Source: Cloeon dipterum
Taxonomy: Eukaryota; Arthropoda; Insecta; Ephemeroptera; Baetidae
DNA: 64,000 nt
Direction: 5' to 3'
NCBI RefSeq assembly: GCF_949628265.1
Contig: NC_088789.1
Location: forward strand, 15,120,886-15,184,885
Position 1 is the first letter of the stretch. The number at the start of each line of letters is the position of its first letter. Both the position numbers and the translations under genes were made by a program. Positions 51,058 to 64,000 of this stretch are shown here, in pieces. Below the pieces are notes generated by a model. The model did no database searches and had not been told where the DNA came from. It worked only from the letters and a program-made list of their open reading frames with translations.

Positions 51058-54000
51058 TCACGACGCGCTGTAGTCCACGTACGAATTCGCCAGTTCTGGG
51101 TTCGTCGCACCCAACTCAAAGCCCTCCAGCAGCGTGCTGATGATGAATTTGATTGTTGTTTGATAAATCACGTCCACGTTATCCGTGTAGCGATCACCCA
51201 GTGTGGTCTTGACTGCGTCCAGGAACGGCCGCTCTATCCGCTGCGAACATAGAAAAGAGTGAAGAGTTAAGAGCGAGTCAGTTAGTGGTGAAAGATTGAG
51301 TGATTGCCGGAAATGGTGGTGGCTGCCTAGCTCCGCCGCGGGAAAAGGTCAAGGCGCTTTTTGTCGGGGAAGAGGTGCAAGAAAAGCAGCAGCTGGTTAT
51401 TTATTTAGCGAGCCCGGCTGACGCTCCCACGAGGAAGATTAGCAACTTGGCATTGTTCTAGGAAATGAAGAGCCTTCTCCTTGGTTAATAAATGAGTTTG
51501 GGGATCAATTCGAGCAGAAAAAGTTTTTACGGGGATTGAAGGGGCAAAGAGTAAAAAGCAGTTTATGACGAGGACCCGTCATAAGATATTCATTGCCCTG
51601 CCCCAAAAATAGAAGACACATAAAAATATGAGGCTCTGCAATATCGATTTTTTACTGTTAGATAAATTATTCTGCTGGGTAAAAATTAACTAAGTATGTC
51701 GTGATGTAAATCGGGTTCAGTATAGCCAAGGAGTTATTTTTTTAAATAGACCATTATTAAAATATGTATAGCATCTGCGGGTTGAGTAAGATGAATTTGG
51801 TTTAAATATATTATTTGATGAGACAAATAAATCAAAGGATCGATTATTTTTAAATTCCGACAGAAAGCTAACAATGGCTAATAATTATGGTTTAAAACAT
51901 TTCTAGTATTACCTCCTGTTTGGATTTGTTTCTTACGGAAAAAATTTCAAATAGAAATCTCAAAGCTACATATATCATTAAAACTGGCATACTTTCAAAT
52001 ATTTCGCCATTTTCTACAAAGTTTGCATCTAAACATGTTCCTTGTAAGTGAAAACGTGATGGAAATGAAATAAAATTTCGACCTTTCATTTGGCTAGGAG
52101 TTGGATTCATCTCAAAAGAGCAACAGCAAAGAAGATTGATGGTCTTTGCCAAGCCTTTGCATTCCGGCCCATATCCCATTGAATAAAACATGGTGCCTCG
52201 AAAACTTAAAATGCAGGACACTCTCCATACTCAAGCTGGTGGAATAGTTAAGTTGATCCAATAGCGCCGAGGTTTGCATAACATAATAGCAGCCCTCCTC
52301 AGCTACCTCTCCTTAAATAAGGAAAACCAATTAACTCGACACCCTCGGCGAACGCACAAAGGAGCCTTTTTTGCATTTGCGTAATCCTGAATGTAATTTT
52401 CATCAAATTAAACCCTCGTCCGCACGCGCGCGCAGCGGAAAAACTCGTCCCCAGGCTAAATTTGAACCGCTCGTCCGCTTTGTTCTTTTCGGAATAAATT
52501 ATTTTGATGGAATGCGGCGGCATCGCGGCTGTCGGGAATAAAACTCGCGCTCGCTGTAACTGTGACATACAAACACCCTTTGCGGGGGAGGAAGGGAGGT
52601 TGGGGGATTCTGTCAGAGCGTGCGATGAGTTATTTTTGATCCCCGCGTGCGTCTCTCGCTCCGCTTTGATTTTCAAGCACCTCAGGCATATGATTTTTTT
52701 TTGCCGGGCGTCCCCAAAGCAAAACAGACGTGACTCTTTGAGGGCTAGAATGTGTAATATAAACAGTGGTGGCGCCCATCTGCGATATGAAAGAAACATG
52801 AGAGCGACCGCAACGGAATAGAAATCTGCGCTGGAGCTGTGACAATGCGGGCCAACTTTCAATAAGTTGCGGTAATCAATTACTTCTCGCCTAGGGTTGC
52901 CTCGTCCCCTTGTGGCCCGTTACGGAGCCTTCTGCTCGGGAATCAGTGCCGGCGTATGAGCCATCTGGTGGAATGTATCATTCAATCGGAAGAAAATTCC
53001 CTTTTCCCTTCCATCGCACTCGCTCCCTCGTATAATCGTCTGTTTTGACGATAACACTCGCTTTGAAGACGCTTCGCCAGCGCCATTATTCAAATTTCAC
53101 CACCGGCGGCCCGGTTCATGAGCCGCTTGAGGGGCTGCTGAACTCACCGCGCTCAGCGCCTCCAGCAGCATTTTAGGATTAATTTGAATAAGTTATTTGC
53201 AGGCAAGCTGTTTACTTCGCAGGCGAATATTTTCCCAGCCCCATTATGCTCATCAGTCGATCAAATAAATGTCAACTTGTTTACAGCTCATAAATCGTCC
53301 TCTCTTCCGTATTGTGAGCAATAACAACAATAAATGCCCAGTTTCGCTCCGTCCGCCCCAGCCGCCAACCCATTTTTCAATTTAATTATACACACCACAT
53401 CAAACATAAATTATCGTGGTTCGTGCCCGCGGCACCTGTTCTCTGACGCTGTCGCTGGAATTCCGCCTTTGGTCCGCGGCCAAAGCCGCAGTGGAGAGGG
53501 GGTGGGAATTTCAGTCGCATTTGGTATAGTGCTCGAAATTGGATCTTCCGCTAAGCGGTCACTTTCCATAAACTGCTTAATGAGTGTCTCTCTTTCGGGG
53601 CTTGCATGTGTATGCTTTCTCGCAAATTACGAAAGCGAGGCTTCATTAACATGATTAATCTGTTGTGCTAATGTCGATTAATAATGCATTCAACAGTTGG
53701 CGGATGACAAAAAGGCAATGCGGGGCACGGCATTCATTACAAGCAATGACGACACTTTTAAAACCGATTGGTCGTTTGTTCTTTTGCAAATCAATAAGTT
53801 CATTCAATTTGGGATATTTGGCACCATAAAGTGGATTGTTATAAGGCAACAATTGAAAATAATTATAATTGTTAGCTACGATAAGAAGTTTTTAAAAAAA
53901 TAAGTTCTAACTAAAATGTGAAATAATTTAAAGAGGACCTTGATACAGTTCAAATTCAAATTTTGCAAATATTCTCTAAAATTTCCAGTACTTGACCATA

Positions 54001-57000
54001 TATTATTTTTTTAGCAGATTTTGATTCATCTCGTCGTGATCTATCCAACGGTTGTGTGATTCTTTTTGGGGAACTGTTTTTTGGGAAATAAAATAAACAA
54101 TAAGATTTCAAGGGAGACATACCTGACCATTTAAAAAGCATGCTAACTTTTCCTAAACATTTACAATGATATACGTAGGTCAATTTTGGCTTAACATAAT
54201 CCTTGTGGATTAGTTTTATGCATTGTTAACAAGGGTTTTCCGGGTATTTGCAGTATCAATCCCCTTTAAGGCACACTGTCAGTGCGGAAATTATCGAAAC
54301 ATTCAACAACATAATTTTTTGCGTTTTATTTTAATTATGTGGTGTTAGCGAGTTTTGGAACTCCTAAGAAGACAAATCCTTATAATGAATATTGTGTTGC
54401 GACTGCTGTCGTGCGAGGCTTAAGGTGCAGTGGGGGAGAAGGTGCAGTAAGGGTGCACTGCTTGTCGCACACCTTTGTACTGCCACCTGGCGATACAGGT
54501 TTAATGCAAAACTAGTTATTAAGAAAGTAGATGCGAGAAGGCGCCATAATATCGATTTAAAAATGAAGCTGCAGCTGACACTGCGGTTATGAATTTTGTT
54601 TTGGAGGTTGAAAGTACTGCTGAAGAGGCGGAAACAGCTGCTGCACAGCATCAGAACGAGTTATGTAATTTTTCCTCATACAATTTTCACTAATGACTAA
54701 TCGTCCAGAATTAATTTTCCACAAAAAGTAGAGCCCTTCAGTTTTTCTTAAATTAAAATTATTAACCTGTGTGTGTACTGTATTACCTTTTTTCTTAATT
54801 TTTAAAGCTCCGTAAGTCACTAAAAATATCGTCCACCGTACTCGATTCACGCTAGGCTACACGAATACAGTGAAATCGCTAAATTTCGAAACGTAGAATC
54901 TTCCGTAGCGTTTCTTTAAGATTGAATGTGTTAAGGTGGAAATCAATTTAAGCTGTTAGATTTGTCTTTTGGTTCAAAAATTCATGATTTATTTTCCTCT
55001 TAAAAAAAAAACTTTTTTTGATCTAATGCCAGTAAAATATTCAGTAAATTCGTCCGTAAAAGGAGTATTATTTAAAGATTACAAACGGAAATATAAAATC
55101 CAATATCGTAACACATTTCCGCCTCCTTCCTTTGCACGTTGAGGCAGTTCGAAAGGAGGCTGTCGAGGACGCGGATCGATTATATTTGCACTTGGTTTCG
55201 GGTGCAAAGGAAAGTGGTGTTGGTTAGTCGATCGGGCTGCAGCTGTATCAGACAGACATCGTTTAGCTGCGGTTATTTTCCCATTTCCCGGCAGCAGCAG
55301 TGGCGGCAGCGGACTGTGAGAGAGCGGCAGACTCCATCAGCATAATGCAAATATGAAGCGACGTGTACAGGGAAACAAAATCGATGACGCATACGCCACA
55401 AACACACATGACACGCGGGACCTCGCGCCCCACTCGCTGAGGGTTGCCTGCCCTGCCTGCCCTGCCTGCCAGCTTGTTGACACTATTTCTCTCTTGGCAC
55501 ACATTTTTTATTTCTTCCGTGTGTTTCTCACCGCCGCGTATTTTCTCGGGCGCGCGCACAAAGCCGCGCGACTGAACAATGCGCGAAAAGGGAATTTCGC
55601 AGCAAAGGCCTCGAGTGTATTCCCCAATAAAGAGACAAAAGGCAGGCAGCCGGCGTCGTCTTGCCTCATGCCTCGCACACACACACCAACTTCTCTTTCG
55701 CAACGTGCGCCACATGAGAATGCCCACCGCCAAAATATCAATTAGTGTCTGCACAATAAATCTGCTCTTGTCTTTTTCGGCACAAAGTGACAGCAAAGGC
55801 TTCTGCAGGTGGAACGAAAGTTTTCAAGACTTCGCGAAAGAAGCTTTTGCAACATTTTAGCTTCAAAGATTCATTAAGAAATATTTTTTCTCTTTCTCTA
55901 ATTTTGCAAAATATGTAATTTGTTTCGAATCCCCATATTAAATATATCTTTGGCCACAATAAATATCATGAAAATTTTAAAACTAAAAAATAAACTAACA
56001 GCAAACATTCCTGCATCTTAGATTGCCATTGTATAAGTCCCAAGATTGAAAATTGTGTGGCCAAGGTTTTACAAAATGTCTCCAGCCCGGAAAGAATATA
56101 AAAAATTTGTGATATTTGAAAGTAGTAAAAATATGAATAAAAGCTCTTCGGTGAAGCACAATTGGGAAGTTAGCTCGCAATTAGGGCTGATTCCATCTCA
56201 AGATTTTAATGTTCAATTTTTGCAGCTTATTATAATAAACTTAACATTGTTGGTTTGTCTAATGTCTATATTTCACAATATGTGACATCTGGTCGAAACA
56301 AAAAAGCATGACAGAAATTTAAAACATTTAAAAAAAATAATTTTTTAAACTCTGAATTGTTTTGAGTGCAGGTGTGTTTGTGATTTTGCTAATTTTGAAA
56401 GCAACGTGTTCATGAATTTATAGGGATGGAACATTCCTCTTTAAAAGGACTGCATTTTGGTCGATACTGTCCGAATCCGTTATTTGTTCTGCCCGGTCGA
56501 AACAGTGAGCATGAGGAGTTGGTCGATTTCCAAAATAAGGATTATTCATGCCGCCCGCAGGGAACCCTTGCGGACTTGCGGTGAATGAAAAGCCTTTGGA
56601 AGCTGCCGCTTCTCCTTTTGAGATGTCCGTATAAAACGGCACGCCTACGCGTATTTCGCGAGATCAAATGGCGTGGGACGCTTATTAAAGAGCCACTCTC
56701 CGATCACGCCGCCGCCGGCCGCCGAATCGCGCGTGTGCGACATAAAAACTTCATCTGAGCGCCACATTTGTTTGCTTTGCGTTGATGCACGCGCCGCTCT
56801 TCCAGCTCCTTTTCGCCGATATTACCACGAAGAAGAGCAGCGAGAGCCGTAAAACCAGCTTGCTTGCTCTTGCTTTTTGGCCCCCACACGACACTGATTT
56901 AAGCGACCGCGCCTGTTATTTGCAATGATCACTTAGCACTACCGTGTTAGTCGGCCGTCACGTCGGCCCGCCGAGCGGAAAATAAATAGCAGGCACCACA

Positions 57001-60000
57001 CTACACGGTCTAAACACAAATAATTTTAACGCAATTGCGTCACTTTTTAACAAGATGTTATTTGGCACGGTGTGTGTCCTGCCAGTCGGAAATTTTTGTT
57101 TTGACGTGAGCATAAAATGTAGCGTTTTAACTGTGGAAATACATTTTCAATTTGTTGCAGTTGTTCTCATAAATAAATCAATAGGGTTTTAAATCATTTT
57201 GATAAGTTAGACATTTTCTTGTCAATCGCAAAAAACACCGCAGGAATGGAAAAATTTGTTAAAATGTCCTTTTATAGAATAACCAGAAAACTTCCAATTT
57301 GTTGTACAAATTTTAGGATAAATGAGAGATCACCTAATTATTTTGGAGCTTATAATATCTTGTAAATCATAATGTTATTCGAGGAATTTTCGAACTAATA
57401 TGTTCTGCTCGATTTTCCTTTTTTAAATATATCCGTGTCAATTGCTTCCAAAGTATGAAAACTGTATTTCTACTACCTTAGGTGGGATTGAAAAGGGGTT
57501 AACACCCTTAAACTGCGGATATCTGAGGGAGGCTATTATAACGAGTCGAACAGTGTGTGTGCAGCTTTTGTTAATCAACGCTTTGAAGCCGAGATTTGGT
57601 GGAAAATGCCGTTGTCTTTCTGAGGAAGTTTGTTAAGTTCAATATTGCCTTATGAACTAGCACGAATTTCAATCATAAAAAAATAGCGTGTTGCAAGTAT
57701 TTTGTTATGGCTGCGGGATATCGAGAATCCCCCTTTATATATATTACCTCCATAAACTTTCGCACGCAGATATTAATTGCTGCTTTTAAAGACATACACT
57801 AAACACAAGTCATGTTTCATTCAAATGCGAGTCAGCCGAGCTGCCCTCTTTGCAGCTCCTCCTCAAAAGGTCATTAATCAAAACGGATCATACGGCATGC
57901 CATAAAAATCTGCCGCTCCCCCAACAGTGCGAGGCCAATTCTCCAAATTAAATCCAAGCTGCGTCTAACGTCGCGCAACATCAAATCGCGTGTTTTATGA
58001 GGCGTCCCCCACCGTAAATCAACGACGGCAAACAACAGTCTGCGAAAAAGACGCAGGTCTGTAATTGGGAGGATAGTTCTCGCTCGCAGAATTGCGTCCC
58101 GGCGCGTTCTAATTTGTTTTACAACTTAATGAAGGGGTCATAAATAACGAAGCACTGCCCACCCGCTTTCCACCACCATGAGTAGTGCCCAATGCAATTC
58201 GTCGTGTGTTGCATGCGAAATGCCAATTTGAGCGTGAGAACGGGTTCACGACGCACACGCCGCCCTTCACACACTGAAACCCTCGGCTGTTGAGAAAAGA
58301 TTCACAGCGACACATCTACCCAGAGAGAGGACAAGGGTGACGGTTGTCTTAAATTTATGTATTGAAGTTGAGCTTCATTTTGATACATCAATTTCGGGAA
58401 CGTAAAATGTTAAAAAATATAATATTTGTGGCAGTACATTTGGCAGAAAATAGAGACGCACAATTTTTGATTGAATTTGCTTTGAAGCCCTCCCTTGTTT
58501 TGTAGTTTCCACTAACTTTCAATGCATTCAAAATAAATCCAAACCCCATTGAGCTGCTCCACCTCCACAACGGCCTTTTTTGCAATTTAAATTTTCCGAT
58601 TTCCCTCCGGAGCAGCCCTTGAGAACCTGACGCATCCAAATGGGTCCTCAATATTCGGCTATTGTAAAAAGTGTGAAGGGAACTCGCTCGGGTAGCTGCT
58701 CAGGGGTCTAAACAGAGTGGAACTCGGTACCTCAAAATACTCCTTTTGGAATCCAGGCAAGCGTCGGTGCACGGCGCCGACCGCGTGCAGATATTGAATG
58801 GTCTGGTCGAGCGAGTCGAGCGTGCGTATCGCCTCGTCCAGGGTGCTCATCACCTTGGTCGCGTGCTCAGCCAGCTCGAGCGAACCCTGCTGCTCCTCTT
58901 TGGTCCGCAGTTCGGCGAACTTGGTGAATAGATCGAGCAGCTCCGCGTGCTCCTCGAACAACCTGAAAACACGCACGCAATCAATAATTCGGCGTTTGCA
59001 GCACGGCCTCCGTGAGTCTGTGTGTGTGCTTGCTGCAGCCCATTGTTTGTGTTTGGCCGGCTGCTGACCTTTTCGCCTAACGCCGCCGTAGATAAACCTC
59101 CGCGGCAAATGGCAAGACCTTTCGCGATAGCACACGTCTAAACGACTTTTTCTCTTATTATTACTAACATACGGCATCCCGCAGTTCGTCTACTGAACAT
59201 GCGAGTTTTTTCTATTTATGTTGAAATTCGGGGAAAGCTTTGGTGAAAAAGCTCTTTAGAATTGAATTTAACGATTCTGTCCACTGAGCGGTAAAAATAG
59301 ATATTTATGGCGGCAAGCTGAGTAATAATTTCGTGCCGTGTTTGTTGTTTTGTCGCAGCCACGCTGTGTATAATTGTAACTTTTGCTGGACGAAAATAAA
59401 CGGAGGCACGAATCGATGTTTTTAATGAATTTTATCAAAGCTGATAATTTTTACCGTGGTACGCCGTAAATATTTAACGCTTTTCATTGCAAACAAGTCA
59501 AATAAATTTGTATTAAATACAAATTCACATGTTGTTTGCGCAGTAAAAATGCGGCGTAAGCGTTTTTTTTTAAAAAAAAATCATCCGTTTCAAAACTGCG
59601 ATTTATTGTGGTAAAAGGAAACATACATTTGAAATTGTTAACACATTCGTTCGAATTCCATCTAAAAATAAAAAAGCCTTTTACCTTCTTCATGAATAAA
59701 AGAGTAGAAAAGGCAGGCCGCATTGTGGTTTGGTCACTAACACCTCCACGAAAGAGATAACTAACTTTTCAAATAGCAATGCTTTTGAAAGAAAAATTCA
59801 CGCGAATGCTACTTTTAAACGTTCCGAGAGTTTGCTGCCTCCAAGGAAATATATTATACATTTTACGAGTTAAACAGACAGAAATATACGCTGATAAATA
59901 AAAAAGCTGTCACATAGATATCATGTAGTATTTATCTAAACGCAAATAAGTATCTCGGACCTCATCTAATGCAAACAACAAATGACGCAGCAGCAGCAAC

Positions 60001-60504
60001 ATCTGGCTTTCGAGGTTTTTATTAGTGGTGCTAGATTTCATCGACGGAATCGCAATACAAATAATAATATATGAATAAAAACTAGTTTGCTGGAAAGAAA
60101 GCAAACAGCAGCTGATAGCTGTTGAATTAAAAACTGGGATCGGGCAGGCGATCAGGCGAAAACAGGCCATTCAGCAACAGCAGTAGCAGCAGCGGCAGGC
60201 GTGAAAAGTGAACTCGTCCGCTTGCATCGATATGCAAATGCAAGCGAGCCCCAGGGCGAGGGTGGAGGGAGAGGGCCCTGGGGGCCCCGGCGGCGACGGC
60301 TGCGACTCACTTGATAAACATGTAGACCCCGGTGGGCTCCATGGCGCGGCTGATGCCCTTCCACGAGGCCATAATGTTGTACTTTTGCTTGGCGGTCAGC
60401 GGGAGGCGCGGGTCGGGGGGCGCGGGCGCCGGCGGCTCCGGAGGGCCGTCCTTGCCCCCCTTGGCCCCCTGCGAGGCGACCAGCTTGCCCAATTTGCAGC
60501 CCAT
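51058..60504 (-). CDS. Globin X-like, N-terminally acylated globin
   Basis: Three exons, 60504-60311, 58962-58731 and 51240-51058, give 202 aa. The protein starts MGCKLGK, matching N-myristoylation on Gly2 and palmitoylation on Cys3 as in membrane-bound globin X. A Gly/Pro-rich linker (about 13-34) precedes the globin fold, which opens LTAKQKYNIMASWKGI. Phe77 (CD1), distal His98 (E7) and proximal His130 (F8) fit heme binding; the C-terminal GH helices include PFLDAVKTTLGDRYTDN. Introns fall at the ancient globin positions, phase 2 in helix B (B12.2) and phase 0 in helix G (G7.0). Likely roles are redox signalling, lipid protection or nitrite reduction at membranes rather than bulk oxygen transport; this is inferred from the family. 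The start ATG is the one giving MGC; an upstream in-frame Met exists but would bury the acylation motif. Confidence 0.9.
51241..58730 (-). other. Globin intron 2 (7.5 kb)
   Basis: No nested gene is recognised. It holds a family C relative near 51815-51904, a reversed family A fragment at 57481-57530, and several GC-rich patches (52380-52800, 53400-53550, 55260-55720, 56640-56900) that could be enhancers or alternative promoters. Confidence 0.5.
57481..57530 (-). repeat. Repeat family A, reversed fragment
   Basis: Its reverse complement (GTTTAAGGGTGTTAACCCC, then TTTTCAATCCC) parallels 4930-4975 of copy 1. Confidence 0.55.
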
Positions 60505-60559
60505 GGCCTCGGCCGGCGGCACGCACTCGCTCGCTCTCACTCACTCTTACGGCGCTCCA

Positions 60560-63500
60560 GTTCGAGTGTCTATCGACAAATCCATTTTGTAATGCACTCG
60601 CTTTGCTGTGCGCAGATGTGTGTTTGTGTGTTCAGTTTACACCGCCGACGGGGCCGACCGGGCGGGCGGGCGGACAGACCGACGACTGCTCGCTGGCTGG
60701 AGCGGGCCAAGAGGCTGCTCGCTCGCGATCGCACTCTCCCAGGCAAAACAAGGAGGGCGCCGAAAAGCAGGCGCACAACGCCGACCCGGAGAGGGAGAAG
60801 AAAAGCCATGAAAAATGTATGGGAAAAGCGAGGCGCACGCGCCCCGCAGACGCTTTTCCGACCCCACTCACCCCCGCCAGCCCTGTCTCCGCGGCCGCCT
60901 CCGCCTCCGCCGCATCTCCGTTTCCCATGCACCGTGAAGTGCAACGCGATCCCCGTATATAAATATTTGTGGGCTGAAGCGACCATCTCGCGTTTGTAGG
61001 CCTGCACGGGAAAACTTTCGCAACCACATCTTTCCCCACTTTTATACTCCTTTGTTTTTTTCTAAAGCTTGTTTATTCTTTCTTTTAGTCCTACAATAAA
61101 ATAAAGAAAACAAATAGTCGAGAAAGGGAGTGCAGAACTGTAGTAGAAATGCTGCAAAAATGATTAGTTAAAAAACACCTAACTGAGCCGAAATAAACGA
61201 ATTAATCAGCTAAAATTACTTATTTTTTGCTCTCGTCAAATTATTGAAAGAATGAAATTAAACAAAGTCTTCCGGAAAACTCATAAATCAGAGGGAAGAT
61301 ATTTCAAAACTTAAATCAGAATACCACAAAAATTAATCTTGGACTTTTAAATTTAAAAAATATGGGACACAACATAACTATCAAATATTTTTTAACAATC
61401 CAATATTAGCTTGAACGTGTGAACCTCAAACTGGCTTGACTAGCTTTTAATTTTTTTGTATTGTCACTTATAAATCAATCAATAACTCAAGAAAAATGAA
61501 TTTCTATTCACGACTACTAAACAATTCGCACTTTTCTGACATCCATTTTTCTTTAATTTTTGTCAAAACAAATAAAACCATACGCGAATTGTGAGTTGAA
61601 CGACAGCTACGCAAATGGCTTTGTTCTCTAAAAATTGTTTACAGAATTTTGGATGAAATTAACACCGTCTTTGTCTGCCAATCCAGGTACTGGGGAATGC
61701 CATTCACGATATGTTTTGAATGAGAATTCTGTGCTTCCGCCAAGCCACACGTATTGAATGCCATTCAGAAACTGTTCTCTAAATAGACACCGTAGCTGCT
61801 CCTACCAGACTGCGAGCACACCAAATTCTTCAACGCTATATTTCCAAGGTGTTCCATGTCGTGTTCGTCATCCGTACACAAAATAAAAACAAGTCACTAA
61901 AAACAGTCAAATTTTTTCAAGAATGTGGCTTAACAATAAATTTATGAAGAATGAAAGAGTTTCGAGCGATCTAATTGAAAAATATGAAAATGAGTCATTA
62001 AAACAATGGGGGAGGATATTTGTTTGCAACTTTAAAGCTCGAAAATAAAACTCTTCAAGGATAGTTGAGATGATGATTCAATTTTCTTCAAATCTGATTT
62101 CATTTAATTAGCAAAATTCACTTCTTCGATTTCATATATATTGTAGATTATAATTCAAGGAGAGAAGCATTTAATTTCCATAACGCTTTTATTGACCGTC
62201 CGGCCCGCAAAACAGTTGGCCCGTAATACTCAAAACGGCGGCTCCTCTCATTCAACCGAATCGACGGCCCACCACATATATATTCGGCTATATTTATCCG
62301 GTGGCACGCTGTTGTCCTCCCACGCGGGCGGCGGACGCGCCGAAGCTTCTTATCCCCCATCCAATTCGCGCATTACACGAGTGTATTTATTTCCAGCAGC
62401 AGTCGATTTTCCGGCCGATCTCCCGCACACAGCTGCTCGCGCGTCCAATTTGCGAGCTGCCCTGCACCGCCTGCAGAGAGAGTGGCGCAGAATTTTTCAA
62501 TCTGAACACACAACTTTTCTTTCCTTTTCTTTTTAAATCTAATAAAAACTTTGCTTTTAATGCGCTAGCTCACTCACTCCACTCTTTTCCCTTCTGGTTC
62601 GGTGACTTTAGTCAGTTGTTTGTCTTTTATGTTAGGAATGCCAGCATTTTTCTCGAGAGTGAGTTGTCAGTGTACTGAGGGCAGTTGATAAAATTTAAAA
62701 AGGTATGTTTGCAAAAAGACGATAAAACAAATTGAAGAAATATCCCTAGAAGTTTAAAGGGGAAATTTTCCATTTTCTTGTACGTTCAGGAAGTGAAATT
62801 TAAAAATATATCAATAATATAATCAATTGGAGCACTGGTTTGTTTTGCAATTTCGGCTAGTCCCAAATCTCGTCAGTAAATCTGGCTTTTGAAACACCCA
62901 CTAACGGTACAGACTGATGAATATTTTCTTATTATTAGAAACATTCCCTTCCGATTGACTCTGCGTTTGTCTCCTCCGCAGCAATTTATAAAATATCTCT
63001 TTACAGCTCTGATTCTGCTTTTGATCTCCTTGCACAATTTTTAAATTTAACTTCCTGACCATCTAAGCAAATGGAAAATTTCCTCTTCCTACTTGGGAAT
63101 ATATCCCAATTTGTTTTAAAATCTTTTTCATTTTTAGTCAGGAAAATATAAAAAGCTGAAAAAGCTATATAAAAGATTATTTTGATTTGTGGAAAAAAGT
63201 AGCCTAATTAGTTATATATGTTTCCATGGGGAGTTGAAAATCCGAAAAATGAACAGTGTTCGTTTTAATGCTCTCGTCAAATTTTTTTAAATCTATGCAA
63301 CCTGCGCAACATCTGTGCAGAGCAATTTGCATAAACTCCACAAAATCGAAAAGCGAGGAATCTAAAGCAAACAGTTATACGTTTGAAAAGTAATGCAAAA
63401 CAAAATTATTGAGGCATGACCAGCGAAAAGTCAACATTGGAAGGCGAATTATAATTTTTTTTCAAACATCAGAGCTCTGGAACACGAAGAAAAACTTTTC

Positions 63501-64000
63501 AAATGAAATGAAACATTTCCAGTGGTGTCATCGTCTCTGAATGTAAAAAATAAACTAATCTCATGAAATTTTAGATTTTGGATGGATAAAGCGTTACAGT
63601 GACAAAATAAACAGCAACTAAATGACTTTAATTCGTTGTAAACACGGAGGCTTCCCTTTGTAATGCTAATTCTCACTCAAAAACTGCCAACAGCACTTCA
63701 AGCCAATTACGAGTCTCAATGCAAATAAATGACTCTTAATCCTCTCACATGGGCATGTTTGTGCGAGTTAGAATATATTCCCTGATCCCAGAGGCGTAGC
63801 TGCGGTGTGAGTGTGTGCTTGGGCTAGAAAGAGAGTTAGCGGGGCGCACTTGTTGTTTCCAGCCAGCCGCGAGCTTTTCATGATTGATGCGCGCCGCCTG
63901 CGCGAATATAAGGTGAAACAAAAAACGTATACACACTTGGCGCTATAGAAACGACGCTCGCTCCCCTCGTCGACATAAATCAGAGTGAGCCGTTTTATCC
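60560..64000. other. Globin promoter region and right-hand intergenic DNA
   Basis: 60240-60960 is strongly GC-rich and is the likely globin promoter island. Apart from the broken remnant at 61.6-61.9 kb, I see no exon chain. 62190-62500 is another GC-richer patch with TATATATATT upstream, and 63780-64000 looks promoter-like at the window edge. Confidence 0.4.
61642..61893 (-). pseudogene. Broken coding remnant, possibly C-type lectin-like
   Basis: On the minus strand one frame reads CTDDEHDMEHLGNIALKN, VCSQSGRSSYGVYLENSF and then stops. The overlapping +1 frame carries on as FLNGIQYVWLGGSTEF, YREWHSPVPGLADKDG and VNFIQ up to a donor-like GTAAAC at 61642. One extra T in the TTT run would fuse the two. 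The order Cys, Leu-Glu-Asn, WLGG, Trp resembles part of a C-type lectin domain, but the later cysteines are absent and the match is loose. No flanking exons were found, so it is a fragment or pseudogene. Confidence 0.3.

Noticed and set aside
52299-52862. A 187-codon minus-strand frame
   Set aside because: Intronic position, no domain, biased composition, and overlapping open frame on the plus strand.
55263-55796. A 177-codon minus-strand frame inside globin intron 2
   Set aside because: Contains low-complexity Cys/Val from an ACAC tract, lacks splice partners, and overlaps open frames on the other strand.
60208-60999. A 263-codon plus-strand open frame
   Set aside because: It is the antisense shadow of globin exon 1 and its GC-rich promoter; Arg/Gly/Pro-rich with no recognisable domain.

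Overview
This is an animal nuclear window, almost certainly from an insect. Every confident gene is split by GT-AG introns (many only 50-70 bp), genes lie on both strands without operons, non-coding DNA is AT-rich, and one gene has the six-cysteine pattern of a classical insect odorant-binding protein. A membrane-type globin X-like gene, absent from flies as far as I know, suggests a non-dipteran and perhaps early-branching insect; that is inference.

Layout, with exon chains I joined by hand so that every junction keeps frame unless stated. 0.4-4.1 kb, minus: an SDR16C-type retinol/steroid dehydrogenase, 305 aa. 4.1-10.2 kb: no gene, repeat fragments. 10.2-18.2 kb, minus: EHBP1 (NT-C2, CH, bMERB, CaaX), about 880 aa. 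18.3-20.7 kb, plus: IFT46, 302 aa, head-to-head with EHBP1. 20.8-25.9 kb: poorly resolved, with a Cys-containing minus-strand exon, a short plus-strand Cys-rich exon chain and promoter-like GC-rich DNA. 25.9-31 kb, minus: UBE4A ubiquitin ligase, about 1005 aa. 31.6-34.6 kb, minus: Tip60/KAT5 acetyltransferase, 477 aa. 36.0-44.1 kb, minus: an odorant-binding protein, 172 aa, over seven exons with large introns and a 36-nt microexon. 44.1-51 kb: no confident gene, with a 3'-UTR-like block at 45.8-47.1 kb. 51.0-60.5 kb, minus: a globin with a Met-Gly-Cys acylation-type N-terminus, 202 aa, and one 7.5-kb intron. 60.6-64 kb: no confident gene, with one broken minus-strand coding remnant.

The genes do not form a pathway. 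They are a run of housekeeping genes (membrane trafficking, cilium transport, ubiquitin chain elongation, histone acetylation) followed by two genes with long introns (odorant binding and globin). I found no clearly new multi-gene system. The most unusual items are a roughly 400-bp foldback element filling an IFT46 intron, two candidate GC-AG introns, a one-base frame problem in one EHBP1 exon, a stop-free 60-nt Tip60 intron, the OBP microexon, and the lipid-anchored globin.
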